Under the pieces are notes generated by a model. It made no database searches. It had not been told where the DNA came from and was given only the letters and a program-made list of their open reading frames with translations. A stretch of DNA of 43,659 nt from NCBI GenBank assembly GCA_004298435.1, contig SCSF01000135.1:1-43659 (forward strand). Reading direction: 5' to 3'. A program made the position numbers and the translations under genes. This DNA is from Beijerinckiaceae bacterium (GTDB taxonomy: Bacteria > Pseudomonadota > Alphaproteobacteria > Rhizobiales > Beijerinckiaceae). Shown one piece after another: positions 32,170 to 41,368 of this stretch (positions are counted from its first letter, which is position 1; every line of letters begins with the position of its first letter).

Positions 32170-33726
32170 CTACCCGCGCTCCGCCACCAGCGCCTTGATC
32201 TCGTTCAAGACAGCCAGCACTTGTTGCTCCTTGGCGATGGCGCTCTCGACGATCTCCACCGGCAAACGGTGATCGATCGCCTCCTTCGCGTGGGGATTTC
32301 TTAGATCGAGATCAACCGTGACGACGCGCCCCTGCTCATCGCGCTTGATCAAATCGGGGCCGAATACCTTCCAGGCTTGCGATCCTTCCTTTCGGTCTGG
32401 CCACCAGGCGCGGCAATCGGCCAACTCCTCATACTGCAGCGGCAGCGTCTTGGAATATTTGCGCCGCCCTTCCGGAAGCGGTTGCTCCCAGTACCAGATG
32501 TCGCGCGTCGGACCGGACGTATCGAAAAAGATGATGTTGGTCGGGATGTCTGTGTAGGGCGCAAAGGTGCCGTCGGGCAGTCGGACCACGGTGTGAACAT
32601 TGAACTGTTCCAGAAGGTCGGCTTTGATCCGTGCGGCAATGCCGTCGCCGAAGAGGATTCCATGCGGTACGACGACGCCGGCGCGCCCGAGTCCGCCGCG
32701 TTTGAGTCGCCGCATGATCAGCTGCAAAAAGAGGAGCGCAGTTTCGGCGGTTCGGCGATCCTCCGGAAAATTCGTGAGGATGCCGGCTTCTTCTTCACCG
32801 CCGAACGGCGGATTGGTCATGATGACTTCGACCCGGTCCCGCTCGCCGATCTCGGTCAGCTTGAACCGCAGCGCGTTGCCGAATTCGATGTCGGGCGCTT
32901 CGATCCCGTGCAGCAGCAGGTTCATCTGCGCTAGCAGGAACGGAAGCGAGGAATCCTCGCCGCCGCGCAAGGTCCTGCGCTGAAGGATTTCGCGTTTCTC
33001 AACCGTGCCCGTCTGCGGTTTCATATGATCGAAGGCAGCAGCCAGGAACCCGCCGGTGCCACAGGCGGGATCGAGCACGATTTCGCCCAGCTTGGGATCG
33101 ATCACTTCGACCATGAAACGCACGACGGGCCGCGGCGTATAGAACTCACCGTTCTGACCCGCGGCGTCGCGCATCTCCCGCAACAGCGTCTCGTACATCC
33201 GGCCGAGGGTCTGAATGTCTTCGGTGCTATCGAAATGGATGCCATTGATCAGGTTGATGACGTCCCGCAACACATACCCGCTGGTCGCGTAATTCCGGAG
33301 ATCGCGAAACACCGCGGAGACCACGTCGCGCCGCTGGCGGCCGGCGCCGTTGCCACGCAAGCTGCGTAGGAAAGTGAACAGACCCGGGCCTTGGGTGCCG
33401 TCGGCGCGAACAGACTGCTCGCCGTTGATGAACGAGAGCAGGTCCGGCCCGGTGATGCCCGCGGGATCGGCCGCCCAGTCTCGCCAGCGATAAGGCGCAT
33501 CGATCAGAAGACGATACGGTTCGCCGGCGAGCACCGCCTCGTCCTCGTGGACGCGCTCCATGTCGTCGATGAATTTCAGGAACATCAGCCAGGTGAGCGT
33601 GGGCAGCCGCGTCAGATCTGTCTTCAGCTCCCTGTCCTTGCGCATTTTGTTGCGCGCGGACTTGATGAGGCTGTCGAGCCGCTGCGCCGTGGTTTTCGGC
33701 GAAATGATCTTCTTCTCACGGGGCAT
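32170..33726 (-). CDS. hsdM: Type I restriction-modification methyltransferase
   Basis: A 518-residue N6-adenine DNA methyltransferase. Residues 11-150 are the HsdM N-terminal helical domain (AQRLDSLIKSARNKMRKDRE). The AdoMet-binding motif LDPACGTGGFLAAAF is near 218-232, and the catalytic motif NPPFGG at 305-310. The protein methylates adenines in both strands of the HsdS target, protecting the host. It is 13 bases downstream of hsdR and three bases before hsdS. No missing catalytic residue is seen. Confidence 0.93.
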   Translation of the reverse strand: MPREKKIISPKTTAQRLDSLIKSARNKMRKDRELKTDLTRLPTLTWLMFLKFIDDMERVHEDEAVLAGEPYRLLIDAPYRWRDWAADPAGITGPDLLSFINGEQSVRADGTQGPGLFTFLRSLRGNGAGRQRRDVVSAVFRDLRNYATSGYVLRDVINLINGIHFDSTEDIQTLGRMYETLLREMRDAAGQNGEFYTPRPVVRFMVEVIDPKLGEIVLDPACGTGGFLAAAFDHMKPQTGTVEKREILQRRTLRGGEDSSLPFLLAQMNLLLHGIEAPDIEFGNALRFKLTEIGERDRVEVIMTNPPFGGEEEAGILTNFPEDRRTAETALLFLQLIMRRLKRGGLGRAGVVVPHGILFGDGIAARIKADLLEQFNVHTVVRLPDGTFAPYTDIPTNIIFFDTSGPTRDIWYWEQPLPEGRRKYSKTLPLQYEELADCRAWWPDRKEGSQAWKVFGPDLIKRDEQGRVVTVDLDLRNPHAKEAIDHRLPVEIVESAIAKEQQVLAVLNEIKALVAERG

Positions 33727-33739
33727 TCATGGTTCTTCC

Positions 33740-36112
33740 CTAAGCGGCGTACAACAGGCCGGACATTTCGTTGACAGCGTCGCGGAGCTTATCCGGACCA
33801 CCGAAGCGGCGAGCGATTTCGCTCGGATTGCCGAACCCGGCCAACGGCGGCACCTTCAAGATACCCGGCAGCACGAACTGCGCGGCGCCGTGCTCGGCGT
33901 ACTTCTCGAGCAGCGCCTCCAATACGATCCGCGCATCGGCGCCATACCGTTCGAAAAAATCGGTGCGATCTTGCTTGAGACGTTCAGCACGCTCACGTCG
34001 TGTTCGGAGCGGTGCATTCCATGCAAGGTAGCAAAGCAGATCGAACGGATCGTCCTCAGGGCGGCCGGATTCTTCAGCTAGGGTCTCCAGATCGATGCCC
34101 CGTTCAGCGAGCGCCTCGACGATCGCGTGGCGCTTGTCGGCGAGCATCCAGTCGGCGCGGAAACTTGCAGCGGTCGGATAGAGGGTGCGGACCTTCTCAC
34201 CGGTCCAGTCCGTCAGTTTCTTGCAGGTCAGCCGTTTGCCGTCCGTATCGAGTTCGTAGACCAGATGCGCGACCACTTCGACCACACCGCCATCGACATA
34301 GAGTTTACGCGGTTCGCCGGGCTTCTCGTCGGGCGGAAGGCCACCTTCGGCTTCCGTCTCGATCTCGTCCGGCGCTTCCGGCGCTGGATTTTCCTCTTCT
34401 TGGGTGGTGACGATCTCGCCCTCGGCGTCGATCTCCGTGATCGTCTCTGCGGTCGGCTCACCGTCGAAGTCCGGATCGGCGAACTTTTCAGTCGCGGTGC
34501 CGGTGTAGTCGAGGATGTTGAAGAACAATTTGCCGTAGTCTTCGCGCAGCCGGGTCCCGCGGCCGATGATCTGCTTGAACTCCGTCATCGAGCCGACCAC
34601 GCGCGCCAGCACGACGTTCTTGCAGGTCGGCGCGTCGACACCTGTGGTGAGAAGCTGAGACGTCGTCAGAATTACCGGGACTTTTGTCTCGACGTCCTGG
34701 AAACGGCTGAGTTTGCCCTTGCCGATGTCGCCCTCGTCGGCCGTCACGCGGCAGGCATAGTCCGGATATTCCGCAACGAGATCGGCGTTGAGATTGGCGA
34801 GCGCCCGACGCATCTCGCTTGCGTGTTCCTGGTCCACGCAGAAAACGATCGTCTTCGCGAAGCGATCGGTCTGCGCGAGGAAGTGCGTGAGGTGGCGCGC
34901 GATCGCCTCGGTGCGAGCGCGCAGCGCGACGACGCGCTCGAAATCCTTGGTGTGGTACTCATCGTCGGGAATCTCGCGCCCGAAGCGGTCGAGTTCGCCC
35001 TTGGTTGGTCTCCACCCTGCAGCGTCATAGTCCGTGACGACACGGTGTACGCGATAGGGCGCCAGGAAGCCGTCCGCGATGCCTTGGGCCAAGGAGTAGG
35101 TGTAAAGCGGCGCGCCGAAGTAGGTGTAGGTGTCCCGGTTATCTTCCCTCAGCGGAGTCGCCGTCATGCCGAGCTGATATCCCGGCTCGAAATAGTTCAG
35201 AATGTCTCGCCAATTGCTGTCATCGCGCGCGCTGCCGCGGTGGCACTCATCGATGATGATCAGGTCGAAGAAGTCCGGCGCATATTCCCGGTACAGACCC
35301 GGTCGCCGTTCGTCGCTGGCGATGGCCTGGTAGATCGCGAAATAGATGTCGCGACCATGACTGATCTCGCCATTCTCGATCTTGAACCGTGCATCGCCGA
35401 AGGGCGCAAAGGTCTTGGCCATCGGGTCGTCGACGAGAATATTGCGGTCGGCGAGGAACAGGATTTTGGGTTTGCGGAAGTCGCTACGCTTGTTCCACCC
35501 GGCGGTCCACAGCCGCCACGCGATCTGGAACGCTACCGCGGTCTTGCCCGCGCCCGTGCATAAAGTGAGCAGTGCCCGCCGCTGGCCTGTCAGAACCACC
35601 TGAAGCGCGCGATTGACGGCGATCTCCTGATAGTAGCGCAACGGCCTTGAGGGATCGGGAAAACCAGGCGCGAGCAGGCGCTCGGCGGCCGTGTCATCGG
35701 TCAGACCGAGACCGGCCCGTTGCCGACCCCAAAGCTCAGCGGGCGTCGGAAAATTTGGCCGCAGGGTTTCGAGGCCGGTGAGAAAATCGAATTCGAGAAT
35801 CTCCGCGCCATTGGTGGCATAGGCGAATTTCAGGCCGAGAATCTCGGCGTAGTCCTTGGCCTGCTGCAGGCCATCGGCGGCAGATTTGTACGCGGCCTTC
35901 GCCTCGACCACAGCGATCGGGTAGTCGGCGCGGTAGCGTAGGATGTAATCGGCACGCTTTTGCCGGCCGCGCTTCGCCTTGCCACCGATGAAGATCACTC
36001 GACCATCAGTGAAGGTCCGTTGCTCGTTGATAGCGTGGGGCGCGCCTTCCCAACCCGCCGTTTGCAGGCGCGGAACAACGAATTTTCGACAGGTGTCCGC
36101 TTCAGTATTCAC
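33740..36112 (-). CDS. hsdR: Type I restriction endonuclease/translocase subunit, EcoEI type
   Basis: A 790-residue HsdR protein. The N-terminal PD-(D/E)xK nuclease is visible as ADYILRY (D55) and VVEAKA (E70, K72). The SF2 translocase has Walker A LCTGAGKTAV near residue 187, IIDECHRGS (DECH box), MTATPLRED and GRGTRLREDYGK (motif VI). The C-terminal helical EcoEI_R_C region follows. The enzyme pumps DNA past itself and cuts unmethylated DNA when blocked. It overlaps the AbiEii gene by four bases. Everything needed for activity is present. Confidence 0.93.
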   Translation of the reverse strand: MNTEADTCRKFVVPRLQTAGWEGAPHAINEQRTFTDGRVIFIGGKAKRGRQKRADYILRYRADYPIAVVEAKAAYKSAADGLQQAKDYAEILGLKFAYATNGAEILEFDFLTGLETLRPNFPTPAELWGRQRAGLGLTDDTAAERLLAPGFPDPSRPLRYYQEIAVNRALQVVLTGQRRALLTLCTGAGKTAVAFQIAWRLWTAGWNKRSDFRKPKILFLADRNILVDDPMAKTFAPFGDARFKIENGEISHGRDIYFAIYQAIASDERRPGLYREYAPDFFDLIIIDECHRGSARDDSNWRDILNYFEPGYQLGMTATPLREDNRDTYTYFGAPLYTYSLAQGIADGFLAPYRVHRVVTDYDAAGWRPTKGELDRFGREIPDDEYHTKDFERVVALRARTEAIARHLTHFLAQTDRFAKTIVFCVDQEHASEMRRALANLNADLVAEYPDYACRVTADEGDIGKGKLSRFQDVETKVPVILTTSQLLTTGVDAPTCKNVVLARVVGSMTEFKQIIGRGTRLREDYGKLFFNILDYTGTATEKFADPDFDGEPTAETITEIDAEGEIVTTQEEENPAPEAPDEIETEAEGGLPPDEKPGEPRKLYVDGGVVEVVAHLVYELDTDGKRLTCKKLTDWTGEKVRTLYPTAASFRADWMLADKRHAIVEALAERGIDLETLAEESGRPEDDPFDLLCYLAWNAPLRTRRERAERLKQDRTDFFERYGADARIVLEALLEKYAEHGAAQFVLPGILKVPPLAGFGNPSEIARRFGGPDKLRDAVNEMSGLLYAA

Positions 36113-37137
36113 CTGGTCCCCCCACGCGGCCGCCCTGCTCGTCTCGTACGTGGCGCCAGCGACTTGTCACCCGATTTCCAAGCCTTGACGTTCTGTGCTT
36201 TCCACCGCAGAGCCGGACTGGCTTCTATCGAGGTGCGCACGTTCTCCGGCACCTCCAGAGTGGACGCGTCGATCTCACCCCGGTCCAGCACGGTATCCAG
36301 AAACGCCCTCTCCCCCGCCGTGAACTGAAACAGCGGCGCGAGCTTGTCCCGGCATTCTGCCGTGACGTTCTCGATCCAGGCCGCAGGACCGCCAAAGCTG
36401 TCGAAATACCGATCGTGCAGGCACATAGTCAGCTTGCCGGTGATGTCGCCGACCTCGCATCCGATCGCCTCGGACGAGGCTGTGCGCCAGTCGAAACTCT
36501 TGGCGCTCGCGCCGATCATCAAGGTGGCCGCCTTGATCTTCGCCCAGTCGAGAGACGGCATGGCGATGATCCGGTGCGCGTCGAACAGATCGCGCGCGGT
36601 GCGCCGCGTGATCAGCGCGACCATCTTGCCAGCGACGATTTCGTGGATATCGAGAACCGGAACATTCGTAGCCTGGTAGGATCCGATTGCCACCGATGGC
36701 ATGCGATCCACGCCGTAAAGGGGGCCGCGATAGAGATAGTTGATATCGATTTCGATGGTCCCCGCCCCGCCGAGCGCTGAGGCATAGCGATAAATCCATT
36801 TGCCACCAGCGTGCTCAGACGGCTCACGCCGCGCGGCATAGCCTTTCGATTCCATCAAGCGCTCGATCCGGTCTTCCAATCCCGGCCGGTCGGCGTCCAT
36901 CCGTTCCTTCTCGACCGCGCCGACATAGTTGACGTCGATATCGACAGAGAGGCGGTCCAGATCGGAATGGAAGACGTTGAGCGCCGTGCCGCCCTTTAAG
37001 GCGACGCGCGGCCCGATCAGCGTGTCGGCGCCGAAGGCATCAAGAATATCGATCAGTCGGATCACACGCTCCAGCGTCGCGGGCTGGAGCTGCCGCTCGG
37101 CCGCGATGTCCTGAAGTGTTTCTCGCGACGCGACCAT
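36109..37137 (-). CDS. AbiEii-type nucleotidyltransferase toxin
   Basis: A 342-residue DNA polymerase beta-like nucleotidyltransferase. The glycine motif is RVALKGGTALNVFHS (G49, G50, T51), followed by DLDRLSVDIDVNYVG with D66 and D68 as metal-binding residues; an SxDID pattern is usual. AbiEii toxins modify RNA, for example tRNA 3' ends, and stop growth until the antitoxin acts. It overlaps AbiEi by one base and hsdR by four. Its arginine-rich tail (RTRRAGRPRGGTR) is unusual. The tandem with AbiEi gives a type IV toxin-antitoxin pair. Confidence 0.88.
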   Translation of the reverse strand: MVASRETLQDIAAERQLQPATLERVIRLIDILDAFGADTLIGPRVALKGGTALNVFHSDLDRLSVDIDVNYVGAVEKERMDADRPGLEDRIERLMESKGYAARREPSEHAGGKWIYRYASALGGAGTIEIDINYLYRGPLYGVDRMPSVAIGSYQATNVPVLDIHEIVAGKMVALITRRTARDLFDAHRIIAMPSLDWAKIKAATLMIGASAKSFDWRTASSEAIGCEVGDITGKLTMCLHDRYFDSFGGPAAWIENVTAECRDKLAPLFQFTAGERAFLDTVLDRGEIDASTLEVPENVRTSIEASPALRWKAQNVKAWKSGDKSLAPRTRRAGRPRGGTR

Positions 37138-37949
37138 CAGACGCCTTCAAAGGCGGCGTCGACCGCCTGCGTTGGGAGAAGCACACGCCAAGGCTCGACG
37201 AGCACGGCATGACCAGGTTCGGCACCCAATGCGTAGTGCTTCGATCGCGGAAGCCGTGTTCGCAGGCGCGCCAGGACGTCGTCGGCGACGCCGAGCGCGG
37301 CGCGCCGTTTCTCGAGCCACCAGCCGCAAACGGAGGCGAGCGACCGATTGTCCAGCAGCTCGACATAGTCGGCGACCTTCGCCGGATCGAGATAGCGCAC
37401 CAGGTCCAGTGACTTCAGGACTTCCTCGGCGCCGCCGGCGAGTTCCGGCCGGTGCAAGATGTCAACGACCGTGCGTTCGACCGCGGTGACACGGACCGCC
37501 ACCCCCTGCCGGTCCATGGTCACGGTCAGGTAGTCGGCCTGGCCAGCCGCCGCCAACGCCTTCGGCGGCGTGACGAAGCGGCAGGCGCCAAATGGCAGGT
37601 CCACGCGTTCGGTCCGTCCGGCGCTGATGAGCTGAACCTCGTTGAACTCGGAGTAGGCAATGCCATGTAGCTCAAGCGCGGAGTGAAACCCCAGGACGCC
37701 ATCGGAGCGGAGCTTGCTCGCCGCGGCGAAGCGGTCGATCACCATCCGCTCGGCCGCCAGGTGCGCCGGCACCGCGGCAAACACCTCGCGACTGACCCGC
37801 TTGATGTTGCCAGCCCGCAGATGATGCCGGAGCAGGCTGGTGACATTGGCCGCGCCCGCCGGATGGCCGAAAGCCGCCGCGAACTCCGCCCGGGTGAAGA
37901 CCGGATGAGCCGACAGGAAGCTGGCTGCTTTGTGCTGGCGAGGCTGCAT
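37137..37949 (-). CDS. AbiEi-type antitoxin and transcriptional regulator
   Basis: A 271-residue protein. Its N-terminal winged HTH (FLSAHPVFTRAEFAAAFGHP, then AANVTSLLRHHLRAG) binds DNA; the C-terminal domain counteracts the toxin. VLGFHSALELHG is the recurrent AbiEi motif. I use ATG 37949 although its ribosome binding site is weak, because a clear promoter lies just upstream (37983-38012); longer frames would start inside the promoter. AbiEi proteins bind inverted repeats in their own promoter. Here the same promoter should also feed hsdR, hsdM and hsdS. Confidence 0.85.
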   Translation of the reverse strand: MQPRQHKAASFLSAHPVFTRAEFAAAFGHPAGAANVTSLLRHHLRAGNIKRVSREVFAAVPAHLAAERMVIDRFAAASKLRSDGVLGFHSALELHGIAYSEFNEVQLISAGRTERVDLPFGACRFVTPPKALAAAGQADYLTVTMDRQGVAVRVTAVERTVVDILHRPELAGGAEEVLKSLDLVRYLDPAKVADYVELLDNRSLASVCGWWLEKRRAALGVADDVLARLRTRLPRSKHYALGAEPGHAVLVEPWRVLLPTQAVDAAFEGV

Positions 37950-37982
37950 AGTGAGTCTGTGATTCTGCGTTAAAGTGGGTAC

Positions 37983-38012
37983 TAAATAGCCATTCTGATG
38001 CATATTTGTCAA
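37983..38012 (-). promoter_or_regulatory. Sigma-70-like promoter of the AbiE-type I RM operon
   Basis: On the minus strand TTGACA (38007-38012) is a perfect -35 box, followed after 18 bases by TATTTA (37983-37988). The predicted start of transcription is near 37976, about 27 bases before the chosen antitoxin ATG. It is the only good promoter I see for the five overlapping genes that follow. Confidence 0.7.
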
Positions 38013-38236
38013 CAAGGTCTTTTGAGGAAAGAGCCCCCGTGGCCGTCCCTTCGATCGGGAAAACGCGCCGTATGGGCTACAAATTACCCCTTCCGGCGCA
38101 CTTTCTAGACCAAACCGTCAGCGAAAAGACCCGTCATAGGCGGGTTTCCTTCGGCTGATTCTTTATGTCAGGTAATTTCTGATATATATTGACGTTGTCA
38201 GCTTTCGCTACTATTTTGCCGACATGGGAGGCGGCC

Positions 38237-38812
38237 ATGAGCGATGGACCATTCAGAAATGCGGAGTTGCCCAGCAGCTGGAAGCGCTATGGCCAGGACC
38301 TGGTTAGCGATGCCACGAGCCGTGAAGAGCGCACGACGCAGGCATGCCACAGCATGATCGGTGACGTGGACATGAAGACGTTCAGTCCCCTTTTCGATGA
38401 ACTCAAAGCGCATGCGGACCGACCCCAAATGGACTTAGACCCGGTCACGGCGGTCGAAACGATCTTCGAGACTCATCCAACGTCGCCGCTTGCGGATACC
38501 CTGCAAAGACATCTGATTGCGAATCTCCGGGATCAACTCACTCCCGAGAAGGCGCTCGATCAGGCGCTCGACAGCACGACAAAAGAGTGGATCGGCACCA
38601 CCAAAAACCGGCTCGACGAAGAATGCATTCGTGCCCGCGAGCTCGGCGACATGAGCAGCGAAGATTACCAGAAGGGAATCGAGCGGAATCGCGAGACGTT
38701 CGCTGCCATCAAGCCCAGCGAACTCTGCGACGCCTTGGCCACCGGCAACAAGCGCGCGTTCAAGCAGGCGGTTCACAAGAAAGCCGGCGTAGATGAGGGG
38801 CCCGAAGAGTGA
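38237..38812 (+). CDS. Unrecognised protein, first gene of the QueC-like operon
   Basis: A 191-residue, acidic, mostly helical soluble protein with no family I can name. Features include WKRYGQDLVSDATSREERTT, the alternating charged DQLTPEKALDQALDSTTKEW, and MSSEDYQKGIERNRETFAAI. ATG 38237 follows GGAGG; the frame continues 16 codons upstream without a ribosome binding site. The stop overlaps the GTG of the QueC-like gene. In known defence loci, QueC-like proteins work with a small partner that may be the modified or conjugated substrate; this protein holds that position, which is inference only. Confidence 0.7.
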   Translation: MSDGPFRNAELPSSWKRYGQDLVSDATSREERTTQACHSMIGDVDMKTFSPLFDELKAHADRPQMDLDPVTAVETIFETHPTSPLADTLQRHLIANLRDQLTPEKALDQALDSTTKEWIGTTKNRLDEECIRARELGDMSSEDYQKGIERNRETFAAIKPSELCDALATGNKRAFKQAVHKKAGVDEGPEE

Positions 38813-40194
38813 GCGCCAATCCGAAATACTCACCGATGCCAGACAAGCGCTTGATCGTTATCGAGAAGGGACAGAAGCGCGGCCGCACCCTACGGAAGGG
38901 TTCTGTGATCGCGGAGGTCGGCCGTCACATTTGCTTTAATGCGGCGGTTCTGGACAGCTTTGACGTAAAGGGCTTCGAGCCGCTGCACTACGATATGCTC
39001 GTCCTCTGCGCCGCCATCGAGTTCGCTGACCGGCGTTGGAAGCGTCCGTTGGGCTGGCGCCGCACCTTCGATGTGGCGATCCCGGTCATCGACCTTAAGA
39101 CCTGGCAGAAGCCGGAGGTTCTGAAGGCCCTGCACGGCGTCTTGAACCACCTGACCGGCGACGCATGGCGATTGACCTTTGTCCAGGCAAAGAACCTCTC
39201 GCCGATCGGCACGCGGCAGATGCCGTTGGACTTCGGCAAGGCCAAGACCTTCGCCGTCGCTTACAGCGATGGTTTGGATTCGCGTGCCGTCTCCGCTCTG
39301 AGCGGGAGCGAGGCTGAGGCACTGTGTATCCGGGTCGCGGGCAATCGCCAGCGGCGGAAAAATGGGGACAGTTATTTCACGCAGATTCCCTTCAAGGTGA
39401 AGGGATATCGCGGGAACGAGAGCAGCTTCCGCTCGCGGGGATTTCAGTTTGCGGCGGTGACGGCGATTGCTGCGCAGCTCTCGGGCGTGACGCGTGTCAT
39501 TGTTCCGGAGAGCGGCCAGGGCGCACTTGGGCCGGTGCTGCTCCCACTGCACAACATCTACGCCGACTATCGCAACCATCCGACGTTCTTCCGGAAGATG
39601 GAGCGGTTCATCAAGGCAGCGCTAGGCAACCGGGTCCGGTATGAGCAGCCACGTCTGTGGTCGACGAAAGGTCAGACGTTGCGCGCGTTTCTGGACATGG
39701 TCGGAAAGTCCGAACAGCATCTGACGAGTACCCATTCCTGCTGGCAAACGCGCCGGGTCGTCAATGTAGGCGGTAGGAAGCAGTGTGGCCTGTGCGCGGC
39801 TTGCTTGCTGAGACGCCTCAGCCTGCATGCCGCTGGCGTTAACGAACCGCCTGGTACGTATATCGTGTCCGACCTTGCCGCTTCTGACGCGGCCGATGCG
39901 TTGTCGGTCATACCCCAAAAGGCTGATCGGGACATCATGGTCGAATACGGAAGCGTCGGTGCGCGTCACCTGCAGCATCTCGCGGACATGAGCGGTTTGC
40001 CTGACGAGAACATTCGCGTTCACGCCTCGCAAATCTCAGCTGCGATAGCGGAAAACTACGAGGACACTCTGAAGAAATTGAGGACGATGTTGACAACGCA
40101 TGCCGAGGAATGGCGGGCATTTCTGTCCGCGCAGGGAGATCAAAGCTTTCTGAAAAGCTGGATGGATGGAGGGCGCTATGGCCGATCTGAATGA
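38809..40194 (+). CDS. QueC-like PP-loop protein (QatC/Cap9-type)
   Basis: A 461-residue protein. Residues 147-158 contain the PP-loop ATPase motif AVAYSDGLDS (QueC usually has SGGxDS), and C311, C326, C329 and C332 (GRKQCGLCAACLLRR) form the QueC zinc site. The N-terminal 140 residues and C-terminal 120 are extensions absent from housekeeping QueC, which makes preQ0 from 7-carboxy-7-deazaguanine. Similar enlarged QueC-like proteins occur as QatC in Qat defence and as Cap9 in type IV CBASS. The pathway queD/queE/queF genes are absent here, so it probably has a defence role. The GTG start overlaps the previous stop; the next gene starts inside its 3' end. Confidence 0.82.
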   Translation: MSANPKYSPMPDKRLIVIEKGQKRGRTLRKGSVIAEVGRHICFNAAVLDSFDVKGFEPLHYDMLVLCAAIEFADRRWKRPLGWRRTFDVAIPVIDLKTWQKPEVLKALHGVLNHLTGDAWRLTFVQAKNLSPIGTRQMPLDFGKAKTFAVAYSDGLDSRAVSALSGSEAEALCIRVAGNRQRRKNGDSYFTQIPFKVKGYRGNESSFRSRGFQFAAVTAIAAQLSGVTRVIVPESGQGALGPVLLPLHNIYADYRNHPTFFRKMERFIKAALGNRVRYEQPRLWSTKGQTLRAFLDMVGKSEQHLTSTHSCWQTRRVVNVGGRKQCGLCAACLLRRLSLHAAGVNEPPGTYIVSDLAASDAADALSVIPQKADRDIMVEYGSVGARHLQHLADMSGLPDENIRVHASQISAAIAENYEDTLKKLRTMLTTHAEEWRAFLSAQGDQSFLKSWMDGGRYGRSE

Positions 40195-41368
40195 GCTGAG
40201 CGCACAGGAAATCGGACGACGCCTGCGGATAGCTCGGGAGAACGCCGACGTCCGCCAGGACGACGCGGCCCAGGTCATCGGCATGTCCCGCCCCACCCTC
40301 GTATCCATCGAGAAGGGCGTGCGCCGTGTGCGCATCCAGGAAATCCAGACGCTCGCGCGCCACTACGGCGTATCGGTCAACGCCCTCCTCCGCCGCGAGG
40401 CAGTGCATACCGATCTGATGCCTCGATTCCGCAAATTGCGGGAGACTGAGGACGCCCACACCGCTGAAGCCGTTCAGCTATTCAACGACCTGATTAAAGC
40501 GGACGTTGAAATGGAGAATATCCTCGGCATCCAGCGACGTCGAAATTACCCCCCGGAACGCGGTATCAACGAGGGCGACGTTGCGGCCCTCGCAGAAAAG
40601 CATGCCAAGGAATTGCGCGACTGGCTGGGCCTCGGTCCGGGGCCGATATCCGACATCTTCTCGGTCATCGAACTAGGTCTTGGCATCCGATTGTATCAGC
40701 GCCGTCTCTCATCCAGTTCAAAGGTTGCTGGCCTCTTCACCTACGATGAAAGCGTCGGCGCCTGCATATTTCTAAACGCCAACCACCCATTGCCGCGGCG
40801 CATCCAATCCGCGGCGCATGAGATCGGCCACTTCTATGGTACCCGCCAGATTCCCGAAGTGCTCGAAGACGATGAGAAATTTCTCTCACGCGATGAACGC
40901 TACGCCAACGTCTTTGGCCGTGCATTCCTGACGCCAGCCGAGAGCTTCTCGGAAAGCTTCCGCCAACTGAAGGAGATTACCGGCAAAACGACCCGGCGCC
41001 TGATCATTCTCCTCGCCCAGCAATATAATATCTCTCGCCAAGCGTGCGGGCTGCGGCTCGAGGAATTGGGCCTTGCCAAGAAGGGCACTTGGGCATGGTT
41101 CGAAAACAACGGCGGCATCACCGATGACAATGTCCGAGAGGTCCTCGGCGAGATGGCCGATCGCCGCGATCCCGCAAAGAGCGACGCGGACCGACCCATC
41201 TCCCACCGCCTGAGCCTGATGGCGCATGCCGCCTGGAAGCGCGAGCTCATGTCGGAAGGACAATTGGCGGAGCTGCTGAAGGTGGGCCGGGTGGAGCTTC
41301 GCGGCGTTATCGACCAGATCGAGCTCGAGGAAAGAGACACGGATGAGTTGCTCAAGCTCCCCGATTGA
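40178..41368 (+). CDS. XRE HTH-ImmA/IrrE metallopeptidase
   Basis: A 396-residue regulator and protease. The N-terminal XRE helix-turn-helix is RLRIARENADVRQDDAAQVI, then GMSRPTLVSIEKG. The zinc motif HEIGH (214-218, in AAHEIGHFYG) marks an ImmA/IrrE peptidase, and the C-terminal part is helical. I use ATG 40178, because GGAGGG precedes it by four bases; an ATG four codons earlier has no such site. It overlaps the QueC-like gene by 17 bases. Proteins of this architecture repress their operon until a stress or phage signal triggers cleavage; that role is inferred here. Confidence 0.88.
   Translation: MADLNELSAQEIGRRLRIARENADVRQDDAAQVIGMSRPTLVSIEKGVRRVRIQEIQTLARHYGVSVNALLRREAVHTDLMPRFRKLRETEDAHTAEAVQLFNDLIKADVEMENILGIQRRRNYPPERGINEGDVAALAEKHAKELRDWLGLGPGPISDIFSVIELGLGIRLYQRRLSSSSKVAGLFTYDESVGACIFLNANHPLPRRIQSAAHEIGHFYGTRQIPEVLEDDEKFLSRDERYANVFGRAFLTPAESFSESFRQLKEITGKTTRRLIILLAQQYNISRQACGLRLEELGLAKKGTWAWFENNGGITDDNVREVLGEMADRRDPAKSDADRPISHRLSLMAHAAWKRELMSEGQLAELLKVGRVELRGVIDQIELEERDTDELLKLPD

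Noticed and set aside
34127-35563. Plus-strand frame of 478 codons opposite hsdR
   Set aside because: Antisense of HsdR motifs; no recognisable domain.
38129-38145. Terminator hairpin ACCCG/CGGGT
   Set aside because: Only five pairs, and no plus-strand gene ends upstream of it.
38809-40194. A complete Qat defence system
   Set aside because: No QatA-type ATPase or QatD TatD nuclease is present near the QueC-like gene.
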